Of a DNA stretch of 64,000 bases, positions 21,297-31,769 are shown one piece after another. The notes below the pieces were generated by a model. It was not told the origin of the DNA. It worked only from the letters and a program-made list of their open reading frames with translations, and ran no database searches. The stretch comes from Lineus longissimus (taxonomy: Eukaryota > Nemertea > Pilidiophora > Heteronemertea > Lineidae): the NCBI RefSeq assembly GCF_910592395.1, contig NC_088312.1:17555292-17619291 (forward strand). The letters are read 5' to 3'. The translations under genes and the position numbers were made by a program. Positions within the stretch are counted from its first letter, which is position 1; each line of letters opens with the position of its first letter.

Positions 21297-21549
21297 CTGG
21301 AGATCCATTCATTCAAAGAAAGGAAATAGCAACAAAATTGAAGTCAAGTGCACTTACATCCTGACATTAGAGTGTCTCACATTACATTAAAGTTCATACC
21401 CTCTCAATTAAAGCCTGCTAGCAGGATCTTTACTACACCAATTGGCCATCATAGAAATGTAGGGAGTTATTCGTGCATTCCAACCCGTGTCACCTTTATT
21501 CACACATCGGAATAAATTTTAGTCAGGAGGAGCCTGGGATGCAATTTAC

Positions 21550-21745
21550 CTGTCGGTCCGTCTTCCTCAGCAGGCTCTTCCTTTCTAAACCCTCCTCCCT
21601 GCCCCAGAAGTTAAAAAGAATCACCACCTTCTCTGCGCTGGTGATGTTTAGTGTTGAGATGGCTCTTGTCTCTCTAACTGTCGTGCGGAATGAGTTTGTC
21701 GTCATCAGGCCCCGGATCTGGTCGGAGACGCAACTTGGTACATCT
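21550..21745 (-). CDS. unrecognised minus-strand gene, exon C
   Basis: 196 bp, acceptor tttcataacag, donor CAG|gtaaat. The first base completes a codon split with exon B. It encodes RDVPSCVSDQIRGLMTTNSF, then TLNITSAEKVVILFNFWG, ending in a basic segment RKSLLRKTDRQ. It is the longest and clearest exon of this gene. I do not recognise the family. The sequence looks like a folded globular domain rather than a repeat protein. Confidence 0.65.
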
Positions 21746-21941
21746 CTGTTATGAAACAAGAATTGCAATACATACAGCTATCATTCTGAATGGTGGTGTC
21801 CAGGAAAACAGCTACCATATTGGTTCGAGGCGGACAAAAGACACCATTTTTCCTGTTGCCTGCCCCCCCCCACAAAAAAAACCCGTTTTTTTTCCTCTAT
21901 TTCCGTTGAGAATAAAGAACTCATGATGTTCATGAACCTAC

Positions 21942-22039
21942 CGAGCAATCCGTACACTCTTCCGTGGACCATTGGACCTCATCATGCAGAGGATATGCTT
22001 GTGAATGCGCCTGATCTCATCCAAAACCATTGGATAACT
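21942..22039 (-). CDS. unrecognised minus-strand gene, exon B
   Basis: 98 bp, acceptor ttttgtcattccag, donor CG|gtaggt. Encodes SYPMVLDEIRRIHKHILCMM followed by RSNGPRKSVRIA. The split arginine codon joins exon C in frame. The segment looks alpha-helical and amphipathic. Confidence 0.65.
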
Positions 22040-22794
22040 CTGGAATGACAAAAACATATGGAAAATATGGAAAGAAAAAAACATAGGCCGCCAATTTCTT
22101 CACAGAGGGAGGGGGTTAACAATTTGGGCAATAACTTTCTATAGTAACATTTCTTTCTTATCCAAGTAGGCCGCGCAGCGGGCCTGCGCCATCTAAAGGT
22201 CTATGGTACAGTCTCAGTTCTTTCGTTCGCACCTCGACCCCCTGGACGTTAGCCCCCCCCCCCCCGTGAGTACTAAACCCGCAGTTATATCAAAGCAATT
22301 TTTGCGCACTCTGGCGGGCCAATTCATGCTTCCCGCCACGTCAATTATGTCAATCAATCAAATTTCAGGCGGTATAGGTCGTGCTGTCATTGTTGCCATT
22401 TGGTACCATGCCAGGACACGGCTAATCAAAGTTGGTAACTGTTTGTACAGCTGATTAGAAAACAATGCGTAAGTGGCTTATGACAACATGTTATTTTCAA
22501 TTTTTGATTGATTAGACTTTGCTCCTTCATAAACACAATGTAGAAGCAGACGTCAGTGTTGGCCACGGGCATGGCGATTTAGAGGATCCTGCGGATTCTG
22601 CGGAATCTGGGCGGAATCAGCATAAAAACAGCTCGAGAATATCGATATTATGATAAATTATCCTTATAATAAATATTTGTAATATTTCATAACTGTTAAA
22701 TTGTCTAAACCGCTAAGATTATCAAGCATTTCGGAAAAAACCCAACATGCATGAAAAAGATGTCTGCATTCTATTATCGGACGATTTCCATATT
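22040..22794. other. intron of the minus-strand gene, no other gene
   Basis: Between exons B and A. A C run at 22253-22265 is present. Nothing else is recognised before the MITE at 22795. Confidence 0.4.
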
Positions 22795-23475
22795 GGTCTC
22801 GTTAGGGAGTTTTTCCCAAATGTACGCAATGATGACGTGCCCCATTAACAGGACGTAACATCTATTTTAAAATGCGTTTGTGAATGCATGAGGACAACCC
22901 ATTTGTGTCGTATATCACTGGAAACGCCCGATTCCCCTGATTCTGCTGGATGTTAAATCGAGCATTTTATTTCTTTAAATAAATCATAAGCGTCACATTT
23001 GCTCCTAGCTCTGTTCACCATCCCAAATGGCAATCACGAAAACCCCCAAATATTATACATTTCTTCCAGAATAATTCTTACAGTGACCATTCTCCCATGA
23101 AAGACAATTGCTTACGCTACACAAAAATAAAAAAAAAATCGAGGGTCAACCATTGACCTTTTGAGATATGTTGAATTTTGCATAAATCAGCGAAAACGCA
23201 CCAACTGGCACTGGACGGCATTTCAAAACGGGGCTGATGCACATCCCAAGTTCAGTGTACACATACGACGGCAACAACAGTATAAATGCGTAGTTTCTTG
23301 TTAGCCGCCTATTGAGTAGCGCTCTAGGTTTCAGAAACTCCGAAAAAACATGTCTTTGCCAAAACAACTGCTGAATCAACACTGACATACTGTAAGGACC
23401 GAGAAATCAATGATTTTAGGAACTACGGTGAGGGGGGGGGGCGCATGAATAAAAAAAACCCTCCCTAATGAGACC
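22795..23475 (+). mobile_element. MITE with GGTCTC ends, copy 2 (complete)
   Basis: Begins ggtctcgttagggag (22795-22809) and ends ctccctaatgagacc (23461-23475), inverted repeats of 15 bp with one mismatch. ATT flanks both sides (22792-22794 and 23476-23478), a possible 3-bp target duplication. No coding sequence. The interior is about 90% identical to 9290-9954 in reverse orientation. It lies in the intron between exons A and B of the minus-strand gene. Confidence 0.85.
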
Positions 23476-23487
23476 ATTGACCGTGAT

Positions 23488-23530
23488 CTATAACCCAGGC
23501 CGAGTTGGTAATAGGCCGAGTTGGCCCGTA
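23488..23530 (+). repeat. GGCCGAGTTGG minisatellite cluster, copy 3
   Basis: ataacccaggccgagttggt, then aataggccgagttggcccgt, directly after the MITE end. Two units here, three in the other copies. Confidence 0.7.
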
Positions 23531-24381
23531 ATTGTGTTAGTCGTTACGCACCCGAAAAACACACGTCATTCTCGCTCATTCGTTAATTTGTTAATATCGT
23601 GCAGAATACGGACGGACACTTTTTCCAGGGGACATTTTAAACTTCTACACTAGCCTGGTTGACACGTCTCTCTTTATTTTACAACATCGCAAAATTGTGC
23701 ACGAGCAACATACGATTGCCTTGATGATCCGTCATTAAGATATTCAAGTCACATGATGACTGATGATGTCCAGGACTCCCAGATGACAAATCAGTTTAAA
23801 CAGAGAATTTCCCACTCTCATGATAATAAATAAAAGATTTTTCTAAAACGTCCACTCGAGTCAATCATCCCACTCTTGATGACCAACCAGCCAGCAAGAT
23901 CATGCGATGACAGGTGACAAGCCCAAGATCCTGGCAACGATCCTTAAACCACCCCAAGTCCCAGGAGGCGAAACGACTAATTTTTGGGTAGAGTGACTCT
24001 CAGACACTCTCTTGATTTATCTTGATTACATTACATCATGGCAGCGGCCACCTTCAGTGCCACCACGTGGAGCCTAATGGTATTAGGCTAAGTTTGGGGG
24101 CAAAAATGCGGGGGGCGAAAACGTCAGGGAGCGAAACGACCGGATACCAATCCGCTGCAGACCAGTATCCGCAGTATCCGCAGGATCCGCTAAATCGCCA
24201 TGCCCGTTGGCCACCTATTGCAAATTACCATTCGGAAGGCTTCGGGAATTGTCGGCTTGGGATCAATATTTCCCCTTCTAAGCTCGGGAATGACACAAAT
24301 AACCTAATTGACGTAGGCCTACTATGCTTTTGACGTCCCTGTATAAATTGGAAATTAGAAATACAACTGTCAGTTCATTAC
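23531..24381. other. intron of the minus-strand gene
   Basis: No supported exon. It includes a short duplicated phrase, cagtatccgcagtatccgcaggatcc (about 24160-24190), near-tandem. Confidence 0.4.
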
Positions 24382-24545
24382 CTGCACCAGTTGGTGCTTC
24401 CTCGCCTCCGCCCAGCCATACACGTCAGGGCTGTACTTTTGAGCCAGGCACCTTGCAACACCATCAAGTTCGTGGCAGAATGCCATGAACATCTCCCTTT
24501 CCACGGCTGTCAGCAATTCGGCACGGAAACCCCTCCGAAAGTTTT
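24382..24545 (-). CDS. unrecognised minus-strand gene, exon A (5' border uncertain)
   Basis: The donor CAG|gtaatg is clear at 24382 (phase 0, which fits exon B). Encodes FRRGFRAELLTAVEREMFMA and then GVARCLAQKYSPDVYGWAEA, a helical segment with several cysteines. The 5' border could not be fixed because a dispersed repeat starts about 40 bp further upstream (24582) and no good acceptor is visible. The exons read A-B-C-D give about 175 residues in one frame. The gene was not recognised. Confidence 0.55.
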
Positions 24546-24581
24546 GAGAGACCCCCCCTCATATGGCTGTCTAAGTTCTCC

Positions 24582-25685
24582 ATTTTTGGCTCACCGTTAG
24601 GGGAGTCTATACGATAGCCCTGTGTCCGTCGTCGTCGTCCGTCGTCGTCCATATCCTGTGTGGCACGTTTCTTAACCGCTTGTGCTATGAACTTGAAACG
24701 TTGTACACATGACCTCCTAGGTCAGAGGTACTCTGACACTGAATTTTGGTCTGGTCTGGTTCATGACTTGGCCACCAGGGGGCCAAAACTGAAAACATAA
24801 AAAGTGTGATATGTCTCCTATTAATGATCCGTTTTCAATAAAAAATTTATTGTAGGTACGCCTGGCAAGGATACATCCTATAACATACAGGTTTTTGATT
24901 TGACATACTTTATAAGGTCACGGAGGTCAAATGACGTAAATTGGCCGTTGGGATGTAACTATGGCACGTTTCTAAACTGCTATGACTATTGATCCCAAAT
25001 TTGGTACACATGTACCCCTTAGTCAGGTGATCTCAGGGACCGAAGTTCGGTCCAATATGATTCACCACTTGACCACCAGGGGGCAAAATCCAAAAACCTT
25101 AAAAATGTGATTATTCCTTAACTTCTTGCCCGATTGCCACCAATTGGATATCATGGGTACATGTAACCACCATACAGTATATGTCACACAGGTTTTTAAT
25201 TTGACATACTTTTCAAGGTCACAAAGGTCAAATGGCGTAAATTGGCCGTCAGGCCGTAACTATGGCACGTTTCTTAACTGCAATGACTATTGATCACAAA
25301 TTAAGTACATATGTACCCATTGGTCAGGTGATCTCAGGTACTGAAGTTTGGTTCGATCTGATTTGCCGTTTGGCCTCCAGGGATGGGGCCAAATCCAAAA
25401 TTCTTCAAAATGCTATTATTCCTTAATTACTTGCCCGATTGGCACCAATTTTATATCATAGGTACATCTACTTCTAACAACCATTCAATGTGTCACCCGG
25501 GTCTTTTTTGATTTGACCTACTTTTCAAGGTCACAGAGGTCAAATGTACTGTAAATTGGCCATTTTGGGGAAATTGTAATTGGTTGGAGCTACATCAAAC
25601 CTAACACTACATGACACAATACCATGCTCTTCATCCACCCTTTCCTCCACATGAGGTGAGCACAATGGCTCTGGCCACTTCATTT
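24582..25685 (+). repeat. GCTCACC dispersed repeat, full-length copy
   Basis: Starts tttttggctcaccgttaggg, followed by a CGT-rich stretch (24626-24650). It carries the 300-bp module three times (ggcacgtttc at about 24662, 24963 and 25265) and ends atgaggtgagcacaatggct at about 25652-25671. It contains AGGTCA-N3-AGGTCA at about 24916, 25216 and 25528-25542. Non-coding. Confidence 0.85.
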
Positions 25686-26080
25686 TGTCAACAATTCAAA
25701 ATTCCCGCCAGATCACTATCGGGGTCGAGCAAAGGGGTGGGGTTGTGATGGAGCCTAAACCCGAATGGCGGTCAATGTTTGTTTGTCATCTATCTTCAGA
25801 ACCAGTGCACACACCTAAAGATACACATAGGTACTCTTATATATATATGATTTAAGCGTTTCCCTCTATCAGAGCAGTTTTGTTAGGCCTACCGACCACC
25901 AATCCCCCCATCTGTTGAAATATACTCTCCGGTAAGGATGCTGTTATAAAACCTCAACATTGGGAAATTCGGCTAATTTATTTCTGATATACTCTTAATA
26001 CACTTTTTCATTACACCAATAAAGATTTTCGCAAACTTTATAAGACACAAGCAGCTATCTTAAGCAGGGCCATCATCATC
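25686..26080. other. non-coding stretch
   Basis: No gene seen. AT-rich with a short (TA)n at about 25840-25850. Confidence 0.4.
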
Positions 26081-26163
26081 ATGCACGCCTTCAACACCAA
26101 GACACTTCCACCACGCCGGGGACCCGCCCTGTACATTTGCATTGAGCACCACTCAAAAATGTA

Positions 26164-26475
26164 TCAAGTCGGGTCGTATCTAAAAGCGCAGGAACCTGCA
26201 ATGCATTGTATTGCATTGTATCTCTCCCGTGACGTTGCCTCGCGGGGAACTCTCCAGTGGTGCGGTCCGTAAATGCATAATAGAATAAGCACTGCGAGTG
26301 GAGAGTGACGTGACGCCGTCATGCTGCTATCGTTAACTGCGGCGCGAAGAGTGGATCTGATGCTGTTTGGAGCGTGGTCGTGAATGGCGCTGACGTCGCA
26401 TAGTGGTGAACTCGGAAACCACGCGGAGTTCGCGTTTTGAGCTGGTCCTGAGGCCTTGTGATATGGTGAGCACAA
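26164..26475 (-). other. CpG-rich patch with an ORF starting like a signal peptide
   Basis: Between about 26220 and 26430 CpG is unusually frequent (gacgtcgc, gcgcgaag, cacgcgg). On the minus strand an ATG at about 26322 opens MTASRHSPLAVLILLCIYG, whose hydrophobic core resembles a signal peptide. The frame continues to a stop at 26164. It could be the 5' exon of the minus-strand gene whose exons lie at 24545-21227, but no spliced join is proven. Confidence 0.25.
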
Positions 26476-26655
26476 TGGCCCCTGGCCATTTCATTGAAGC
26501 TAATGGTTATACGAAGAGTGATGGAATGTTTGTGGTATGTGTATCTATTAAAGTTAAATGACATATCACCTGGGTTTTTGATTTGACGTGTTTTTCAAGG
26601 TCAGAGAGGTCAAAGTTCACTAAATCACCAATAGGTGGCAGGTTTCATTTCTATT
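26461..26655 (+). repeat. GCTCACC dispersed repeat fragments
   Basis: A 3' end (ggtgagcacaatggcccctggccatttcat) is followed by a further family segment with tttttgatttgacg and aggtcagagaggtca at about 26598. The next 280 bp hold related phrases (ggccgccaggcggccatctt). Confidence 0.6.
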
Positions 26656-27185
26656 TGAGCTAGAAGGTTCTAAACTTGTGAGGACATGTATCTTGGGACC
26701 CTCTATTTTACCCCAAAAATGTGCCCCGCTCAGACTTTAAATATGACTGCCAGGCGGCCATCTTGAAAATAAGACAAAGTCAGATTGCAACTAAATTTAA
26801 TGTGATTGTATATCTATGTACTTTCTACAACATCCTTGATTTTCAGTCAAATCAATCAGCAAATATGGCCGCCAGGCGGCCATCTTGAAAATTGAACAAA
26901 GCTGGAAATCAAACATTTTTAGGAACTACGGTTAGCGACAAATCCACCGAAAACCTTAATACGAAATTAATATTTTCAGTACGGCCCCTTTTAAATAGAT
27001 GAAAAGGTCTAGGGACCATGTGCTCGCCTCGGGTAATGTAATGCATATCATTTGCAGTGGATATGGGGAAAACAGTTTCTGGCTAGTTTCACCAGATTCG
27101 ACTCCATTGAATAATATTATTCTTCTCTAAAATTACCGGTACCATCTCAGTAAAGCATTTTGGTTAGAAAGTTGACTGAATTTCA
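26656..27185. other. non-coding repeat-related stretch
   Basis: Repeated phrases atggccgccaggcggccatc (about 26750 and 26865) resemble the segment at 59390-59530. No gene. Confidence 0.45.
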
Positions 27186-27189
27186 GAGT

Positions 27190-28985
27190 TATTGAAGAAT
27201 GTACATGTCACATGGAAATTGGAGTGAAAAGGCGCGGCAAACGCCTTAATGCCTGTAGTGAAAATAACCAGAGGGGAAGCCAGGCTGAAAAGAAGGGCCT
27301 GAAACTGATAGAACTTGTCTTCGAAGTAAAACTGAAGGAACGGTTGAAAATCTGGATGGATGGGGACGTGAAAATACGTGTCCTGGAGATAAAACCAGAT
27401 TGCCCAATCATTTGGCTGCACTGCTGCGGGCTTCAAGCTCTACTGCTATCTAGACGACTGGCTGCTTCGTTACCAGGCTCGACGCCGCAAAGTTCCTGCT
27501 TCAGACAACTAGGTGAGCGGGATGGCTCCTAAATTTAGACAAGTCTGAGCTAGATCCATCTCAGGACTATGTCTTCATGGGGGTGCGCTTTCGCACATGA
27601 GAGGGCCTCATGTCCCCCCTTCCAGACCGGTTCTCAAGATCCAGTCCCTGATCGGGGTATTTCGCCGTCGAACAGCGTCTCAGCTCGACAGTTTCTGTCT
27701 CTGCTGGACCTGCTCACTTCAAAGGCGGACCAGGTTCCTTTCAGGTGCCTGTACATGCGCCCCTCCAGCTTCTCCTTCTTTCAAGTTGGCGTCCTTTTTC
27801 GGACCCTCTCGATCGTCCGATTTCTATTCCAAATTCCTTCCTCGAGGAGGTCTGGAGTTTCTAAGGGTCGGAGCCAGAGCTCCTCCGGGGAGTGCAGCTC
27901 AGTCCTCTGTCCCCTCATATGTCCCTAGTCACAGAAGCCGTCCTCTATAGCTGGGGCGTCCATCTGAATGAAGGGGACCTGACCACCAAGGGCACATGGT
28001 CAGTGGCCAGTTCTCGGGTCAGAGTTTGTCTGATAGCCCTGTGCTGGCCTAATCGGGCTTTGTTCCTGGTCTTGTTGGAGCTCCTGACAGACCACCCCCA
28101 CCGGCTGGCAGGGTTGGACTGTCTGTTGTATCACCCCATCAATCTGGGTCTATCATCTAGGCCCTTCTTTCTACAGGCTTCACGCCTGCAGACTATCGGG
28201 TGTTTCCTCCGAGAGTGGCTTTTCGGAGGACGTTATCCGTAAAGTCGCTGCCTCATCGTTGCTTCGCAATACATCTCTGGAACGTCCAAGCTCGATTCAG
28301 CGTACCACCAAATGGGATCTCTCGGTGGTGCCAAGGGCTCTCATGAAGTTCCCGTTTGAGCCTATGCACCAGGCAGATTTTAAACATCTGACCTTTAAGA
28401 CTGCCTTTCTGGTGGCTTTGGCAATGGTGCAGTAACGGTCTAAGCTCCATGCCTTAGCCTTTGATAAATTGGCTTTTAATGAGAGGGGCGCGTACCTAGA
28501 ATTTGTCCAAGGTTTTCTTGCAAAGAACCAGGCACAGCACACCGGTTTTTATCCTCTCCTTGTCTGCTACGGATCTCCCGGACAGAACTCTCTGCCCAGT
28601 CCGGGCATTGAAGTTCTATTTTGATAAGACCAAGGAGCCTGCCATTCACCACGACAGGAAGTGCCTCTGTGTCTTATCTGGAGGGGTTTACTAGAGAGAT
28701 AGCTGCTGCAACTGTCGCTAGGTGGTTGGTGGCCACCATCTAGCTGGCCTATTCTATGACTCTCGTTTCTCTAGAGCTTCGCAACCTGGGTGTCATTACG
28801 GCTCACGAGAATGGTGCCATCTCTTCTTCTTGGGCCGAGTATAAGGGAGTGGCACTATACGAGGTTTTAAATGCGGCTACGTGGAGTTCCCATTCCGCTT
28901 TCTCCCAGTATTATATGCATGATTGTTCCGCATTAATAGAGGGTATGCTGTCTCTCAGTCCAATTGTTGTGGCTCAGCATGTGGT
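27190..28985 (+). pseudogene. DIRS 1 RT, RNase H and tyrosine recombinase remnants
   Basis: Visible pieces are LQDTYFHVPIHPDFQ (minus strand, about 27360), CYLDDWLL (about 27439), an RNase H-like stretch up to about 28140, and the recombinase from about 28200 with KWDLSVVP, FEPMHQADFKHLTFKTAFLV, GFLAKNQ, CPVRALKFYFDKTKE (about 28590-28635), ITAHENGAISSSWAEYKGVA (about 28795) and ATWSSHSAFSQYYMHD (about 28877-28922). At least four frames are involved, with stops at 28432, 28692 and elsewhere. The usual HxxR of the recombinase reads HENG, so the second catalytic arginine is lost, while the final tyrosine region survives. Clearly inactive. Confidence 0.85.
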
Positions 28986-29510
28986 CTAGGTGCTGCCCTG
29001 CTTGGTCCACTCGCCGAATTTCTCTCTCTCCGGGTGTCTTCCACCCCCATGTTTCAAAAGAAGGGGGGGGGCATAAACATTTATCTGGGCTGTTATGCCT
29101 GTGCACTCGCCTCATCCGATTGTCTTAGGGTTAAGCCGGCTAGGACTCTCTTGAGAGTAATTCTGTGGGTCCCATTTTGGGTTCCCCTTATTTTCAATCG
29201 CAGCATTTCTTGTAAGTCCACATTGTGCCTCTTGACGAAATGTGCTGAGCAGTTACCATGTGTGGTTTTTCCCCTGCTCTAGGAGGGGTGTGTTCCCCAC
29301 TTCAGCTCTCCTTTTTTCGTCTCAATGGGTCTTTTAGTCAATAGCCCGGGTCATCCCCAAGCGTATTTTTCTGGGTTCCCTTGGTCTCACCTGTTGGGTT
29401 GTGCTATGCGGCTCTGGAGACACCGTTTACCCACCTTCCTGAGTTGTTAGTACTCGATGCAAAAGTCTGACCTGGGTATGAACGACATAAAATTTCCATT
29501 TCCTGTGGAA
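27190..29510 (+). mobile_element. DIRS retrotransposon 1, 3' half with local inversion
   Basis: DIRS elements use a tyrosine recombinase instead of a DDE integrase. Here 27190-27428 is the reverse transcriptase palm read on the minus strand, and from 27429 reading continues on the plus strand with CYLDDWLL. The order matches DIRS 2 (45640-46140) except that the first block is inverted in place. RNase H-like and recombinase segments follow. The 3' end carries gcaaaagtctgacctgggta (about 29460) and a second aaagtctgacctgggg unit at about 29539. Confidence 0.85.
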
Positions 29511-30345
29511 ATGTTATTTTCTTAGCTCATACGAAAAGTCTGACCTGGGGAGGTATGAACTAATAAAATGACATTTCCAGAGGAAATGGAATTTTTTTTG
29601 GCTATATCTTGTGAACACTGCTAGCTAGAATCATGAAATTTTTACTGTGGGTGCATCTCAGGAGGGTTCTTGAAATATAACCCAGGTTTTTGATTTGACG
29701 TACTTTTCAAGGTCAAATAGGTCAAAGTTCGCTATCATCATCGCCATTAGGCAATAGCGGCACATTTCGTAACCGCTGGTGTTACTGACTTGAAATCTAG
29801 TACATACATGTGTGTACCACTAGGTCAAATGACCTCAGAGACTAAATTTCGATGTGATTTAATTCATGGATTTTCCACCTGAAACCTGAAACACAAAAAG
29901 TGCGATTTCTTCTGAACTAAATGCTGGATCATTTCCAAATATTTATCATTGGTTTATGGACACATGACATAATACCCAGGTTTTTGATTTGACGAACTTT
30001 TTATGGTCAAAGAGGTCAACTCTGAAAATCTCAACAAACATGGCACGTTTTCTTACTATTTGACCCTAGATCATTTTAAACTCTTTCAAAGATGCCTCTA
30101 GGCAAGTCCTACCCAAACGACCAACTGCAGTCGGGATTCGATTGCAAAAGTTGCCACCAGGGGAAAGTTTTTAAAATCGTCAATGAAGTCAAAAACACCC
30201 ATCATGTCCGAGTCTATTTTTGCTGACCATATGCGGAACTATTGTATGATTGTCTCCCTGGCATTTTTCATAATAAGTTCTTCTTCAGGTTCTCCCTTCC
30301 ATGTCGACAGGTGAGCACAATGGCTGTGGCCGTTTATTTAATTAG
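29511..30345 (+). repeat. GCTCACC-type dispersed repeat, partial copy
   Basis: Contains the family phrases tttttgatttgacgtacttttc, aggtcaaataggtca (about 29709) and ggcacatttcgtaaccgctgg, and ends gacaggtgagcacaatggctg (about 30306-30326). The typical 5' hairpin is missing; it abuts the DIRS end. Confidence 0.7.
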
Positions 30346-30514
30346 TTCTCAGTTTTCAGTCAAATAGCTATTCGAGTGGTGTCTGTCGGGTTGTCTGCCA
30401 GTTCACCAGTCCACCAGTCCATCTGTCCACGGTGGCCCATTTTGTAACCGCTAGGGCTACTTGACTGAAACATGATGTCATGATACCTTAGGGCATTATG
30501 CCCATACGTATTTT

Positions 30515-31110
30515 TAGCTCGGCTGACGAAGTCTGCGAGCTGGTAGAATAGCTATTCAGATTCTGTCTGTGAGTCAGTCGGTCCGTCTGGCCGTCCGTCC
30601 ATCTGTCAACATGGGGCACACATTTTGTAACTGTAAGACCTAGAGATTTCAACTTAATGTCTAATTTCAGGGTATATTTTTCTCTGATCAGAAACCAAAA
30701 AGCAGCGCGATTTGACCTAGATTCAACGTGCAAGATAGCTGTGTTTATCTCGCTTACTTGAGGAACAAAAGTGTTCAATTTGGGTCTGAGAATTAACTAA
30801 AATTATAAAATTTCAGGGAAAAATATGCATTAGTGAAATATTTACCGCCACGGGCTGTTATCGACCCCAGAAAATTAAGAAATCTTTAAAAAAAACACAC
30901 TTTGACATCATAGTTGCGTAGTCATATTCTGCTCTCCTGATTGGACCTGAAGTTGCATGTAGACCAAGCATGTGAGCCAAGCCATTTTGTTGTGTTTGAA
31001 GCCTAAATTAGAAGGAATAAAATCACCTCAAATCAATGGTACGAGTCGATCATCCGCTCAACACACCAGGCAAGATGACTAGATCAGATTCTTGTGATTG
31101 GTTTGATTAT
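30515..31110 (+). repeat. second dispersed family (AGCTCRGCTGAC hairpin)
   Basis: Starts tttttagctcggctgacgaagtctgcgagct, an imperfect hairpin, followed by a ccgtctggccgtccgtccat microsatellite and aacatggggcacacattttg. Its 3' half (tcaaatcaatggtacgagtc, cgctcaacacaccaggcaag at about 31034-31076) matches 61530-61578. Related copies are at 55872, 60999 and 42896. Non-coding. Confidence 0.7.
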
Positions 31111-31769
31111 TTTTTTCTCATTGCCTATAGTTTCACAAAATTTTGACATTGATTTGAATGTGAAACTTTCAAAATTCTGTCTCACTTCTCGGTCTTACTC
31201 CAAAAATACATCCAACCTGTTTCAATTATTCAAGACTGTAAATACAAATGTTTTCTCAGAAAAAATAGAATGATCATGTTGAATGAGTCCCGTTTTTGAT
31301 TTTGTAGCCTAATTGTCAAATAAATATCCTAAATTTTATCTGTGAATTATGAGAGGCGTACATTTACATTGTTAGAGCACATGGGTGGTTGCTCTAAATT
31401 TAGAGTATCCTAACTAAAAAGTAGAAAGTGTTTGAAGACCCAAGATCCAATGCCTGAGCTCAGGCTTTATGATGTTTAAAATATCGAGAGGCAGAGTATA
31501 TTGTAAACAACTGGTGCCAGGATGTCAGGGGAAAGGCCAGTCCTTCTCAAAAGCCTGTGGGCAGTATGACTTCGAGATAACTCTTCTTGAGACTTGACTG
31601 AGCTAGTATTTCTAGCTGAGCATTACCATGATCATCATCACGTCAGGAGCCAAGTTCACCCCGGAGAATCAAAATCCTGAACTGCGGGCAATTCGTGCCA
31701 AGTCCATATTCCGAGTCATCTGATATTCCTGAGTTCCGAGTCCCTCGGTTTATTCTAGAGATACTTGGC
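31111..31769. other. non-coding stretch
   Basis: No gene seen. A threefold tggactgttatggactgttatgg run is at 31773-31798, at the edge of the LINE remnant. Confidence 0.4.
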
